From Shimia abyssi (GTDB lineage: Bacteria; Pseudomonadota; Alphaproteobacteria; Rhodobacterales; Rhodobacteraceae), in contig NZ_PYGJ01000019.1 of assembly GCF_003014475.1 (NCBI RefSeq), positions 30,445 to 94,444 of the forward strand: 64,000 nt of DNA, in the 5' to 3' direction. Under the pieces are notes generated by a model. The model did no database searches. It had not been told where the DNA came from and was given only the letters and a program-made list of their open reading frames with translations. Below, piece after piece: positions 43,897-53,870 of this stretch (its first letter is position 1; every line of letters begins with the position of its first letter). A program made the position numbers and the translations under genes.

Positions 43897-46417
43897 AATC
43901 GGTCTCCAAAGTAATACTGGCGTAGGCCGTCATCGTGACTGGGTTGAATGCTTTGAGCGTGAACTTGCCTTCAAACTCCAAATCCATCCTGATGGTTACC
44001 TGTTGATGCTGCCCAGACCGAAGCGATAGCGTCCCCGTTGCTGGATCAACCGGATCGCCCTTACGTGCTTCACCTACGACATTTCCATTCCTATCGTGTG
44101 CTTCCAAAAGGATTTCAAAATCGGCCCCTTGCGCGAACATATCGGTGCTCTCGATTGCGAGATCGACGACGGGAAGCCGAGTCGTAATCCTCTTCGCGCC
44201 GTTCTTGTAAGAGAGCTGCACGCTCGCCATCGCTGGCTCTTGTTCATCTTGAACTCGGAGCGCGACAGTGATCGCTGGTACGACGGCCTCTTGTAGCGAA
44301 GGACCACCGTGAAAGAAGCGTAGTCCCCGTCTGTAAGGGGCCAGGCTGCGCGGCGCACCAAAGCACTCAATGTCGCCGCGGATTCCGGCTTTCTCAGCTG
44401 GTATCACGAAGTTATGCGGGTCTTCGCCGCCTGTTCCTAGTAGCGAACGGTCATGCACCGTGATCCAGTCACCAGCTAACGGTTTGGCGCAGATGTCACC
44501 GGCATCAGAATGACCGTTTAGGAAGAAACCGTGATCGGTGGCTATTACAACATCAGTAAAACCAGCCTGTCCTAAACGGTGGATCGCAACTCGTATACCT
44601 TTGAGCGTTTGGTGGACCAATCCAAGCGTTGTGTCTGGGTTGTTTTCCAGGTGACTGTCGATCTCAGTGCTTCGAACAACTAGTAGACTCACCGCATCAG
44701 AGACTTTCGCCTTCTTGCTGCTATTGAACTCGGACAAAGTCACTTGTGCAAAGCGGTCACCGTATAGTTGCTCAAGAAACCTCATCCTATGCGTGACTGA
44801 GGTAAGACGTTGCCCATCGATCTCGGCTACGACGTCCTTACCATCACGCTGTACCTTGAGTTTTTTACCTGCCCCAGGAAGGAGGCTGGCCATTCCAATT
44901 GGCGTAACGGTTGGAAGTTGAGCAATCGCAGGCTGAATTGTCGCCGCGCCCGTGTCAACAAGCTGACGCTGGAGCTCAAGGCCGAGTTCATAACGAAGGG
45001 CATCGACCACAAAGTATGCGACGCGCTTTTCTCTTTCCGCGAGCAGTGGCTCAACCAACTTATCGAACAAGTCAACATTGGCCAGCCTACCTTGGGGTGG
45101 CCAACCATCTCTTTCTAGGTGCTTGATGAAGATCGTCTGCACCTTTTCGGCAATGCGCGCGTACCGCTTGCGTGCATGCGCTGCAACGTCATCGACGATT
45201 GGCTCCATCGAGATGTACTCACCGAAGGCTTGCTCAAATTCACGCTGAAGCCTGTCTATCTCACGAAGGCTACTCGTATAGTGATCGATCAGCGCATCGA
45301 GGCTACCAGTATTCCCAGAAAGACCACGATCAGCGTCCTCACAAGCAGACACAAGTTGAAGAGCCGCACTCACTAGTCCCCACTGCGCCTGGCTCTCCCC
45401 TTGGCCTAGCCAGACAGAATGCTTGTGTCTATCGACAACAGTGCGCACCTCATCCAGACGATCATCCTTTAGTGCATCGACTGCAATCTGGAGGAAGGTC
45501 CGCTCTTCAAAGGGAAACGTATCGAGCATTCCAAGGTCTTTTATCTCAGCGCATGCGGCGGGGAGATCGAGCTCCCGCTCTATCTGCTCTGCCCGATCGA
45601 TGTATGTCTGTCGTGCCCGGTTATCATTTCGTAGCGTTTCGCAGAGGTCAGCGACCAACGCATCCGCACCTGTATCCGCGTGCGGAACGTTTGCAAGAGA
45701 TGCTGGCAACTCACCGGGAAGATCGAGAACGAACTCACTGAAAAGGACAAAACGCCAAAGCTCATCGGCAACGGCAGACCAGCTCTTGCCCTTGGTCACG
45801 AGCTTCAATCCCAGCGAAGATCGGAAAAGCGCCTTGGCTTCGCTTACCCAGGCTTCATTTCCTTTGAGACGGCTCTTCTGTTGCTCTGAAGGGGCTAAGA
45901 ACGCGAGAAGAATGTTGCGGGCGGAGTCGACCCGAAGGAGTGTCCGAAGTGTGGGATAACCCACCCCGCCACCAATATTGTCGACGAGTTCGAATGATGG
46001 CTTTGGATCGTCCTGGAACAATCGCCGGATTTCGCTGGCATGATCGGGCTTCGCCTTCAGGCAGAGGCTTATGTATTCATCGCCATCACCGTCAGGAAAC
46101 ATTGCACCGCTTGCCGTGTAGATCGCATAAGGATCGATGACGCGGTCATGGTCGGTCTTCGGTGGATCGGTTGGTACATAGATCACAAGCTCTGTCGGCC
46201 CTTTACCGCCAGGATGTGCAAGAGAGACAAAGCTTTCAAGCGCCTGTTCGCGGCTTTCGATGCCACGTTCGCTGACGTCCACTACTGCGGTACGCTCGTC
46301 TGAAAGATCAGTTACAACGTCTTGGTAGAGCCGCGCCGGGTCATAGACGACAAGACAGCCTGCCTTCTTCAGGCGGGGGCGCAAAACGGTTTCCCGAATG
46401 AAGGCAGCCAAACTCAC
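43886..46417 (-). CDS. pglZ: BREX system alkaline-phosphatase-superfamily protein PglZ
   Basis: An 843-residue PglZ. The core phosphatase-like domain shows YFVVDALRYELGLELQRQL with the metal-binding aspartate near residue 465 and VIATDHGFFLNGH with the second metal aspartate-histidine pair. PglZ is essential for BREX defence and acts with PglX. Start overlaps the upstream pglX C-terminal frame by four bases (ATGA); the end overlaps brxL. Length matches type 1 BREX PglZ. Confidence 0.92.
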   Translation of the reverse strand: MSLAAFIRETVLRPRLKKAGCLVVYDPARLYQDVVTDLSDERTAVVDVSERGIESREQALESFVSLAHPGGKGPTELVIYVPTDPPKTDHDRVIDPYAIYTASGAMFPDGDGDEYISLCLKAKPDHASEIRRLFQDDPKPSFELVDNIGGGVGYPTLRTLLRVDSARNILLAFLAPSEQQKSRLKGNEAWVSEAKALFRSSLGLKLVTKGKSWSAVADELWRFVLFSEFVLDLPGELPASLANVPHADTGADALVADLCETLRNDNRARQTYIDRAEQIERELDLPAACAEIKDLGMLDTFPFEERTFLQIAVDALKDDRLDEVRTVVDRHKHSVWLGQGESQAQWGLVSAALQLVSACEDADRGLSGNTGSLDALIDHYTSSLREIDRLQREFEQAFGEYISMEPIVDDVAAHARKRYARIAEKVQTIFIKHLERDGWPPQGRLANVDLFDKLVEPLLAEREKRVAYFVVDALRYELGLELQRQLVDTGAATIQPAIAQLPTVTPIGMASLLPGAGKKLKVQRDGKDVVAEIDGQRLTSVTHRMRFLEQLYGDRFAQVTLSEFNSSKKAKVSDAVSLLVVRSTEIDSHLENNPDTTLGLVHQTLKGIRVAIHRLGQAGFTDVVIATDHGFFLNGHSDAGDICAKPLAGDWITVHDRSLLGTGGEDPHNFVIPAEKAGIRGDIECFGAPRSLAPYRRGLRFFHGGPSLQEAVVPAITVALRVQDEQEPAMASVQLSYKNGAKRITTRLPVVDLAIESTDMFAQGADFEILLEAHDRNGNVVGEARKGDPVDPATGTLSLRSGQHQQVTIRMDLEFEGKFTLKAFNPVTMTAYASITLETDYAV

Positions 46418-48318
46418 GAGGCACCTCCGGCCTCTGGCTCTTCGTACAGGGCTTCCAGATTATGAGCGATAGCCAATGACTTGTCGGTTTTGCACTTCTC
46501 GCGAACGCGGTCGGGCCAGTAGACCATGGCAAGATGTGCCCACTCGTAGTCACCGCTCTCGAGTTTTTCCCAGGTTGCCTTCAACGCATTTCGCCAGGCC
46601 GTATGACGGAAATGCCGCCAAAGTGGTGCAGATGTGATCTGAACACCGTCATCATGGTTGGGGTGATAGGATGGAGCGATTTCTAGTAGGGCCTCGCGCA
46701 ATTCCCTCAGTTCGGCTTCGAGCGACAAGAACTTTTCGAAACTCCTTTCGTCAGCAGCGGAACGGGCGGTGCCCTTGTTGCGCAGTGCGGAAACGTCCTG
46801 GCCAACTTGTTCCAGCTTCGGCTCGATGAAATCGTTGATGGCAGTGAAGAGTGTCTGGTCGGTCAAACTGGGGTAATAGAGCCAGAGCGTGTAGCTGCCT
46901 GAGCTAGTCGAGATCGGCCAGTAGATTGGGGCTTTGCGAGGCCTCTTGCTGTACTGCCTAAGATGATATGAAAAAAAGTCGCGTTGGATCCAACGGCGCA
47001 CATCTGTAGGCAACGATTCATCGATGCGGGCGAGAACTTCTTCAATCAAGCGGGCAAGGTCTTCTGAATGCCCCTGGTCGTCCACCAGGATGCCGGAATG
47101 TGGGTGAAACGGCACCGCATCATCAGGCAACATCCCAGGGCTTTTTGCTGGTAGCGGGTCAAACGGTTCCGGCTCGGATGGAGCTGTGCGTTCACCGGTG
47201 GCCAAACGCCAGTCGAAACGGCCGAAAGCGACGCCAGCAGCCCAACTGAGCAGACCTTCAGTCACGTCGACCGCCTCGGCACCATTGTCGTCTTTACTGA
47301 CGTCAGCGCCCACGGCTTCGTCGTTGTCATTTTCGTCAGCCGTGCCAGATGAACTGAGCGCTGCCGCGCGATCCTCTTCGTTTAACCCGTAAAGCCCGAA
47401 AACAATCTCATCGATGTTGGTTTGGATTTTGGACAGCTCTACCTCGATGCCAGGCTGGTCGTAGTGGCCTAGACGAGGCTGCAAGGCTGCGGGCAATTGG
47501 AAAGCACTTGATGTCTCTTGGACATAGTCGAGAGATCGCTTGCAAGACCAAGCTCGCTTTGCCGCAACAACCAACTTTTGCTTCTCTAAATCGGAGCATT
47601 CCGGGACAGGTGTGTTTTGCACAACTCCTACTTCGAATGACTGCGCAAGTTCAGTCCGCGCAAGCTGTAACGAAACTAAGATCGCAAAGGCCTTGCTGTT
47701 CAATATCCCCATTAGAAACAGGAGGTCAGCTTGGTCGTCGTTTGTTGTCAGAACTGCCGGACCCTTGTCGCCGAAAATTGAACCTTTCGGCATTGCCCGG
47801 AAGCTAAGGCCGTTGGTCCTTCGCGGCCACGTAATACCTGGTCTAAAATAGTGGTTTGCGCTGTGAAGTTCCGCTGTCCAGTTTGGCGACCAACCTCGAC
47901 TTTTTCTGTAGTCGACCAGATAAGCTTTGAGGCTGTCCCCATTGCGATGCCATGAAAGTCGAAGAAAAACATCAGCGTAATAGGGCGAAAAAATTCCTCC
48001 TTTTGCAAATGTCTTCCATGAAGTTTGGCAGGTGCTAGGAACTTCCCATGCAGCCCGAATAAACCTAAAATCGTCCAGTGTTTTTCCACCAGAGGCTGCT
48101 ATGCGCCCGCCAGATTGAAATCGAGGAAAACGTGCGAACAACTCCCTCATGGTATCCGATACCCAATACGCAAATGGAGCTCCGGGTACTGAGCGAAAAG
48201 AGCTCGGTTCGACTTCGAAGATTTTCGGGTCCAAATTGCCCGTCCGCACAGCTATACAACATTCTCTGAGCGCAGTTTCTTTCTCGGTCTCGCCCATCAA
48301 TCGTAGAAAGACAGTCAC
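46414..48318 (-). CDS. C-terminal half of split BREX methyltransferase PglX
   Basis: A 634-residue frame starting with GTG at 48318, overlapping the N-terminal half by GTGA. It begins TVFLRLMGETEKETALREC, exactly where a full PglX continues, and contains the target-recognition part (FSPYYADVFLRLSWHRNGD, MGILNSKAFAILVSL) and the long C-terminal region. GGAG lies 8 bases before the GTG, so independent, coupled translation is feasible. Alternatively the two frames are one gene broken by a one-base change in the A6 tract. No methyltransferase catalytic motif is in this half. Confidence 0.85.
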   Translation of the reverse strand: MTVFLRLMGETEKETALRECCIAVRTGNLDPKIFEVEPSSFRSVPGAPFAYWVSDTMRELFARFPRFQSGGRIAASGGKTLDDFRFIRAAWEVPSTCQTSWKTFAKGGIFSPYYADVFLRLSWHRNGDSLKAYLVDYRKSRGWSPNWTAELHSANHYFRPGITWPRRTNGLSFRAMPKGSIFGDKGPAVLTTNDDQADLLFLMGILNSKAFAILVSLQLARTELAQSFEVGVVQNTPVPECSDLEKQKLVVAAKRAWSCKRSLDYVQETSSAFQLPAALQPRLGHYDQPGIEVELSKIQTNIDEIVFGLYGLNEEDRAAALSSSGTADENDNDEAVGADVSKDDNGAEAVDVTEGLLSWAAGVAFGRFDWRLATGERTAPSEPEPFDPLPAKSPGMLPDDAVPFHPHSGILVDDQGHSEDLARLIEEVLARIDESLPTDVRRWIQRDFFSYHLRQYSKRPRKAPIYWPISTSSGSYTLWLYYPSLTDQTLFTAINDFIEPKLEQVGQDVSALRNKGTARSAADERSFEKFLSLEAELRELREALLEIAPSYHPNHDDGVQITSAPLWRHFRHTAWRNALKATWEKLESGDYEWAHLAMVYWPDRVREKCKTDKSLAIAHNLEALYEEPEAGGAS

Positions 48319-50216
48319 GCTTTTTTCTCCAAAACATATGCGGCAGCTTCAACCGCTGCGTCATCCATTACGCCATACCCTAGATCAGCCATTACCTGCG
48401 TTTCTGTCATGCCGAGTACTACGTGCTCGCGCCATTTCTGTAAGCTCTTTAAGAAAAAGCAGGTGCGGGAAGTAATTGCACCGATTCTGGAGCCAGCACG
48501 CATCAGTCCGATCCCACGTTCTACAAAGATCGCCATTAAGTCGCTCTTTCCTGTTGGGAAAGCCTTCGCCAATTGCGTTTTGGTCCCGTCCGCTAAACCT
48601 CCAAATGGTGGGTTCATCACCACGACATCAAAAACCTCGCGACAGTGGTCGATCATCCGCAGTCCCTGAAGCGCGTCTTCAGCGAAGAGCTGCCCCTGAT
48701 AGGTTGAGCGTGCCGCACGCGCGAACTCAGACAGAGCTTCCTGCAATCGTGTTTCCGCCTTGTGCCACTTCGCCATATCCTCTTCGCGGAAGAGGTCGCC
48801 ATGCTCGCCAAACACAGCGCGCACGAGGGCAGGCAATTCCTTCTCGACCTGCAGCAACACCCCAAGCTCCGGCAGGCCCTTGAGCAGGAACAAAGTCTTC
48901 TCGAAAAGCGCCGCATCCAGAGGGTCGAGCTCTTCCATGAACCGTTTGCGCAGGTCCACCTCGGCCGGGGGTGCCACAGCCGCCACCACATGCCCGCGCC
49001 CCACCTGCGGCCGGTCCTTGGCCTTTACGCTCGTCTCATGCCAGGCCCGCTGCGCCCGCAGCCACAGCGCCAGCGACGCGATCTGCGCCGCGCGCGGGTC
49101 GATATCGACACCGTAGATGTTGTGTTCGATGATCAGCCGCGGCATGTCGTGCAGGAAGGCCTCTTGGTCGACATAGGTCTGGCTGAGCGGTTTCAGATCG
49201 GCGCTGCCGCCGGTCTCAGAATCCAGGCAGCCGGGGCCATGGGTCTGCTCCCACGCCCAGGCCTCACGGTAGATCTCCAGAAACAGATCAAAGGCGTAGA
49301 GCCCGAAATGCATCGACCCACAGGCCGGATCGAGCAGCTTGATCGTGCGCGGGTCGCGCAGGCGTTTGGCGGGTTCGGGCTGCTCGTCCGGTTTCACCAG
49401 CAGGTATTGGCAGCGGTCGCGCAGGTCGGTCTGCCCGCCCGTCCAGTTGAACCAGAGCCGCCCCAGCGTGTTATCGACCAGAAACTCCACCACATAGCGC
49501 GGGGTGAAGAATTGATTGCGCACCGCCAGCTCGCGGCTGTTGCGCGGCGCCTGGGACGCATCGCGCATTGCTTTGCGCTCTTCCTTCGAGTTGAAGTATT
49601 GGTAGATCCAGCCGATTGTCTCGTCTTCAGTCCAGAGAGGTTCGATTTCGTCGCCGTTGATAAGCTCGAGTGCCTTCGTCAATGTCACTTCTCTTGGGAA
49701 TAGGCGGCTTTGCGGACTGTAGCGATCAAACAACGACGGCAAGTCTACTGCGAAGAGATCGAACAGACTGTGCAAGAAGTGTTTGTAGGTTTCTCCGGTA
49801 TCACCCAGCGAGCCATTCGCCACTTGTTGGTAGAGGCGGAAGGCCTGCGACTGCGTACCTTGCCCAATCGCTTCCAGCAAAATGCCCCGCGCTTCCATCA
49901 TGCGCAGTGCTGCGAGGCGATTTAGAATTGTGAATGCCTGCTCGCGGGCAATGCGTTGGAGAACAGACACTCGCGTCTGCTTCTCGTCCTTGGCCTCCGA
50001 TGCCATGTAGTGATCCATCACATCACGCAAAATTTGCGCTGTCTCCAGGCGCTCATCGTCGAGATGATTAAGACTTTCGATGGGTGCGACTCCGCCGCTG
50101 GCCGGGTCCATGCCGTAGGTCTGCTGAAGCTGCCGTGTGAAGTCCTCTGTCAGAAGCGCACGGATATCCGTGACAAATCGCTGAAGCTTTCCTCTTGTTT
50201 CGTTATCAAACGCCAC
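48315..50216 (-). CDS. pglX: N-terminal half of split BREX methyltransferase PglX (catalytic part)
   Basis: A 633-residue frame. PglX is the adenine-N6 methyltransferase marking host DNA in BREX. The SAM motif LLDPACGSMHFGLYAFDLF is near residue 295 and the catalytic NPPFGG near 533. It ends EAAAYVLEKKA at a TGA, whereas intact PglX proteins run to about 1200 residues; the next frame supplies the rest with nothing missing (633+634). The gene starts 3 bases after brxC. Either a natural two-subunit enzyme or a phase-variable/frameshifted gene. Confidence 0.9.
   Translation of the reverse strand: MAFDNETRGKLQRFVTDIRALLTEDFTRQLQQTYGMDPASGGVAPIESLNHLDDERLETAQILRDVMDHYMASEAKDEKQTRVSVLQRIAREQAFTILNRLAALRMMEARGILLEAIGQGTQSQAFRLYQQVANGSLGDTGETYKHFLHSLFDLFAVDLPSLFDRYSPQSRLFPREVTLTKALELINGDEIEPLWTEDETIGWIYQYFNSKEERKAMRDASQAPRNSRELAVRNQFFTPRYVVEFLVDNTLGRLWFNWTGGQTDLRDRCQYLLVKPDEQPEPAKRLRDPRTIKLLDPACGSMHFGLYAFDLFLEIYREAWAWEQTHGPGCLDSETGGSADLKPLSQTYVDQEAFLHDMPRLIIEHNIYGVDIDPRAAQIASLALWLRAQRAWHETSVKAKDRPQVGRGHVVAAVAPPAEVDLRKRFMEELDPLDAALFEKTLFLLKGLPELGVLLQVEKELPALVRAVFGEHGDLFREEDMAKWHKAETRLQEALSEFARAARSTYQGQLFAEDALQGLRMIDHCREVFDVVVMNPPFGGLADGTKTQLAKAFPTGKSDLMAIFVERGIGLMRAGSRIGAITSRTCFFLKSLQKWREHVVLGMTETQVMADLGYGVMDDAAVEAAAYVLEKKA
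48318..48330 (-). promoter_or_regulatory. A6 tract and internal ribosome site at the PglX split
   Basis: Read on the minus strand, GGAG (48330-48327) is followed by AAAAAA (48326-48321), GC and GTG (48318-48316); the upstream frame's TGA is 48317-48315. The second frame is -1 relative to the first: one extra A, by slippage or mutation, would fuse them. GGAG with 8-base spacing is also a good start site for the second frame. Confidence 0.7.
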
Positions 50217-50219
50217 AGA

Positions 50220-53200
50220 TCATTCCTCGCCGATCTCTACGTCGAACTCGTAGTACGGCGCTTCGCTGCGGAGGTCCTGGAGACGCTGGATGAGTTGATC
50301 CAACTCTTCAGTCGTTGCGATCTTTGCGGGTACCTTCAGTGCACGGCGAGGACGCGGATCAGCCACCCCACCAGGGTTTGGGTCCGGTGGTGGCTTGCGG
50401 CGTTCGCGGCCTTCTTCAACTATGCTGCGTTTGAGCTCTTGGATGGTCGTGCTGATATCGAACTGTGAAGAGAGCAAAGACTTGAGCCCAGCGATGTCTT
50501 CACTGGCTTTGACAGAAAGTTCTTGCAGCTCCGCGAGAACCTGTTGCTGCTCTTCACTCGTGAATTCACTCCATTCGGGGATGCGAGAAAGATCCGTAGC
50601 GGCATCCGTTATTAGGCTTGTTTGAGAGCTTGCCATTGTTCTGACCGTTTCTGCAACGCAAGTCTCGATGTTCGAATATTTCGTCGAGATGTCAGCCGCA
50701 TGGTCAAAAAAGCTCCGCTGCAGAAGCCTGTCATTGATGGCTTCCATGTCGTCTGCAACCGCTTTAACCAATTCTCCCGGCGCGCCTGTCTTGGGAAGGG
50801 AGTTCAGCTCATGTTGCAGGTCGCGAACGCGCTGAACGGTGCGGTCGAGCTTTTGGTCAAAAGCCAACCTAATGCTCTGCGCCCATTTCAGTTCGTCAAA
50901 CAAAGTCGAGCTTTCCGCTCCAAATACTTGTGGCGCATCGGAGCAATCCGTGAGTAGCAAATCAGCAATTTGCCGGTTCAAGGATACCATTGTGTCAGAC
51001 CCAGGCAGTTTTAAGGTTGCAAGCTTTTCACCCAGGGAGGCATATCGGTGCTGAAGGTCTGGCAGTAATTGCTGCGCTGCCTTGCTGATGTTTTCCTCGA
51101 GCGGAACGACAGCGTCACCTGATAGATTGGTCAAGCGCTCTGCTGCTTTTACAAGCACATCCATGGATGGGCGATCGTCTCTCAACGACACCCCTACCGA
51201 CTTGAAGCTGTTGTTCGTCTTTAGCGCTTCTATCGCTTGCTGGCCATTGACCGTGACTTCGCGTCCACCAACTTTCAATTTGATCTCACCGCCAACGAGC
51301 AACGCGCCGATCAGGTATCTTGTTGTATCTTGCGACCATCCGAATGGCGCATCTGCGAATGTTTCGAGAAGTCGTTTCCCCTCTATGAGGCCACTGCGCT
51401 CAATTTGATCGCGAATGCTAACCAACGCCTTGTGATCCGACTGTATCGATGGTGTGCCACCTGAAAGTTGCACCAGTCCCATCGGGTCAATCTGTGACGT
51501 AATCGATTTGAGATTTGCATTTGCAGCGCGCAGGAACTTCTCGGGCAGCGCGGTCTCTACTCGTTCTGGGGCTTCTGTGTGACGATCGTAAACTCGCACG
51601 GCAACGTCACTGAGATATTTGCGACACGCGGAGGCAAGAGTTGGATCGATACTTTCAACCGCGCTCACTGCACCGCGGAAGACAAAGGAGCCGCGGGCGA
51701 GACTGCGGGCAATGAGTTGAGTGAGGTCGTTGGAAAGGCGAGCAGCGCGATCCGTTTGGCTTGCGCAGTATTCCTTGACCTCTTGATCGGGGTCGTTGCG
51801 ATAGATTTCGACGATGCGGTTGCAGCGGTAGACTTCACCCGCCGTTTCCATCGCGTCTTGGGGAGAGCGACCTAACAGGAAGATTGTGTTCTCAGCGCTT
51901 CGCTGTCGCGATTCATCAAGAAGTTTCGTCCGTTCAGTATCGTATTCTGCTGCATCGGCAAGGACGATAGCAGTCTGTATCGTCTCGCGGTCACCGGCCA
52001 GCGAAACACTTCGTCCACCAGCGACGCTTTTGACACCAGAGGTCACTGCGCGGTTTCCGTGCAATCGTGTCGCGGGTGAAGGGGTCAACGTATCGCGGAG
52101 TGCATTGCTGAAGATACGCTGCACGTCAGAACTTCTCAGCGCAAGTTGCGCTCGCTCTAGCTCTACATCGTTGAGCTTTTCGCTGAAGAATCTGAGGCTT
52201 CCGTCTTTCTCACCAAGTGGCACAAAGGGGTTGCCAAGCATCTTCTCGAGGGACGACTTGACGTTATCTTTAATCGAAGCCGAAGAGACCGACGGGTGCA
52301 TAAGAGCCGCGACGTTCTCTGCCGTAACAGGCATATTCGAGAGGATTTGAAGTACCGCGATTGTCTTCGCGACATTTTGCGTCAGAGTGTCATCCGGGAA
52401 TTGGACAACGACTTTGTCGACTGCACCATGCAATGAGGGGAATGCGCGCCTGATATCTGTGCTCAAAGAATCGTAGAGTGTAACAGTCGTTGCGAGCCAT
52501 CCGAGAGCCTGGTCGGCAACCGGAGGTTGGTCGCCAGCACCTTCTACCAGAATGTCTTGAAGCACTTTGATTGCAGAACGTAGTCCGACACCACCCGTCG
52601 ACTTGGCTAGAGCACCGAGCAATCGAAGCAGAATCTCGAAATGTGCAGGCAGGAACGGATACAGGTTAGTAAAGCTCGTCTTATCAAATCCATCATCATA
52701 GTACTTTGCGCCGGTGAGCTTCGTGTTTGAACGCAACGCCTGGCCATTTTCCTCAAACAGCTTACCAAGTACAGTCTCGCCTTCGGCTGATTTGCCAAGG
52801 AGCCTACGGAAACAGATTTCCTTGATGTCACTGGATTCCAATTCGACAGAGATCGGAAAGCGGTCTTTCAACTTAAAAAGCTCTGGGGAATTAATCGCCG
52901 TGTGAGGATCGTCCTCGGTCAGTGTTTGTTGTGCTGTGCCGAGTATCCAAACCTTGCCCTGCCCAATGTTTTTGATGTTCTCGGCCAAGCCCTGAAGATC
53001 AAGAATTTTGGATTGTTGACTTCCAACGTATTGGCCAATTTCATCGATAACGAAAACGATGTTCTCTTTTCCGGTTTCGTCACGAACAACGTCAATCATC
53101 TCTCTGACACGATCGTCCATGAGATAAATCGTTTCGCTGTTTGCCGCCGAGAACGCCTGATCGTTTTTGAACAGGTTTGGATACATCTGGTGTGCAAGGT

Positions 53201-53870
53201 TGGGAAGCAGGCTATCGACCACCAACTCATCGTTTTGATAGTCTGTCCACGGCTCGCCGGTTTCGTCCTGGAAGAGCTTGGTGAACTCTTCGTAGCGCCC
53301 ATCCTTCTTGAGTTTGCGCTCAAGCGCGGCAACTTTCATGTTTCTTGAGTAACCGAGTTGTTGCAGGACTTTGTAATACAGAACGGTCGAAACTTCAGCG
53401 AGAGTTGCACCTGCTATCTGCTGACTCGCCAGGTCGAGCATGATCACCGCCGCCGACAAGCGTTTATTCACAGCATCTAAGAGGGCTTTCGTCTGTGGGC
53501 GCCGCAGCCGGTCATTAAGATGCCGGACAAACGGCTTTCCATCCACTTTGACAGTATCATCTAGTGCAAGGCCAAGATACTTCGTGAAGGAGCTCTTACC
53601 TGAACCATAAAAACCAGAAACCCAAACGCCAACCTCGTGACCGCTACCGCTTTCCAGCGCAGCCTGGATATTGTCCAAGAGCTTTTCAAGCTGTTCATCG
53701 ATACTATCCGTGACGATATATTCTGATATCTCCGACTTAAGTCGGTCCTCCTGAGATGCCTGGTATGAAATCACCTTTTCAATGGAGCGCTGAAGGCCCC
53801 TTTGCGGATCAAATAAAGTTCGTATCTGCGTCATCGTCGCCATTTCTTCCTGCTTTTGCAGCGTTCTCAT
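50220..53870 (-). CDS. brxC: BREX P-loop ATPase BrxC
   Basis: A 1216-residue BrxC/PglY-type protein. Walker A SGFYGSGKSSFTKYLG lies at about 85-100 and Walker B ENIVFVIDEIGQYVG near 270; the C-terminal half is helical with a charged PPPDPNPGG linker before the last ~60 residues. BrxC is an essential large ATPase of all BREX types. It overlaps brxB by four bases (ATGA). An in-frame ATG at 53843 (MATMTQIRTLF) with AGGAAG upstream is an alternative start. Confidence 0.93.
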   Translation of the reverse strand: MRTLQKQEEMATMTQIRTLFDPQRGLQRSIEKVISYQASQEDRLKSEISEYIVTDSIDEQLEKLLDNIQAALESGSGHEVGVWVSGFYGSGKSSFTKYLGLALDDTVKVDGKPFVRHLNDRLRRPQTKALLDAVNKRLSAAVIMLDLASQQIAGATLAEVSTVLYYKVLQQLGYSRNMKVAALERKLKKDGRYEEFTKLFQDETGEPWTDYQNDELVVDSLLPNLAHQMYPNLFKNDQAFSAANSETIYLMDDRVREMIDVVRDETGKENIVFVIDEIGQYVGSQQSKILDLQGLAENIKNIGQGKVWILGTAQQTLTEDDPHTAINSPELFKLKDRFPISVELESSDIKEICFRRLLGKSAEGETVLGKLFEENGQALRSNTKLTGAKYYDDGFDKTSFTNLYPFLPAHFEILLRLLGALAKSTGGVGLRSAIKVLQDILVEGAGDQPPVADQALGWLATTVTLYDSLSTDIRRAFPSLHGAVDKVVVQFPDDTLTQNVAKTIAVLQILSNMPVTAENVAALMHPSVSSASIKDNVKSSLEKMLGNPFVPLGEKDGSLRFFSEKLNDVELERAQLALRSSDVQRIFSNALRDTLTPSPATRLHGNRAVTSGVKSVAGGRSVSLAGDRETIQTAIVLADAAEYDTERTKLLDESRQRSAENTIFLLGRSPQDAMETAGEVYRCNRIVEIYRNDPDQEVKEYCASQTDRAARLSNDLTQLIARSLARGSFVFRGAVSAVESIDPTLASACRKYLSDVAVRVYDRHTEAPERVETALPEKFLRAANANLKSITSQIDPMGLVQLSGGTPSIQSDHKALVSIRDQIERSGLIEGKRLLETFADAPFGWSQDTTRYLIGALLVGGEIKLKVGGREVTVNGQQAIEALKTNNSFKSVGVSLRDDRPSMDVLVKAAERLTNLSGDAVVPLEENISKAAQQLLPDLQHRYASLGEKLATLKLPGSDTMVSLNRQIADLLLTDCSDAPQVFGAESSTLFDELKWAQSIRLAFDQKLDRTVQRVRDLQHELNSLPKTGAPGELVKAVADDMEAINDRLLQRSFFDHAADISTKYSNIETCVAETVRTMASSQTSLITDAATDLSRIPEWSEFTSEEQQQVLAELQELSVKASEDIAGLKSLLSSQFDISTTIQELKRSIVEEGRERRKPPPDPNPGGVADPRPRRALKVPAKIATTEELDQLIQRLQDLRSEAPYYEFDVEIGEE

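Noticed and set aside
48762..49703. 313-residue plus-strand frame opposite pglX
   Set aside because: Shadow of the well-supported PglX catalytic half, repetitive RLQ/RPQ composition, no ribosome site logic.
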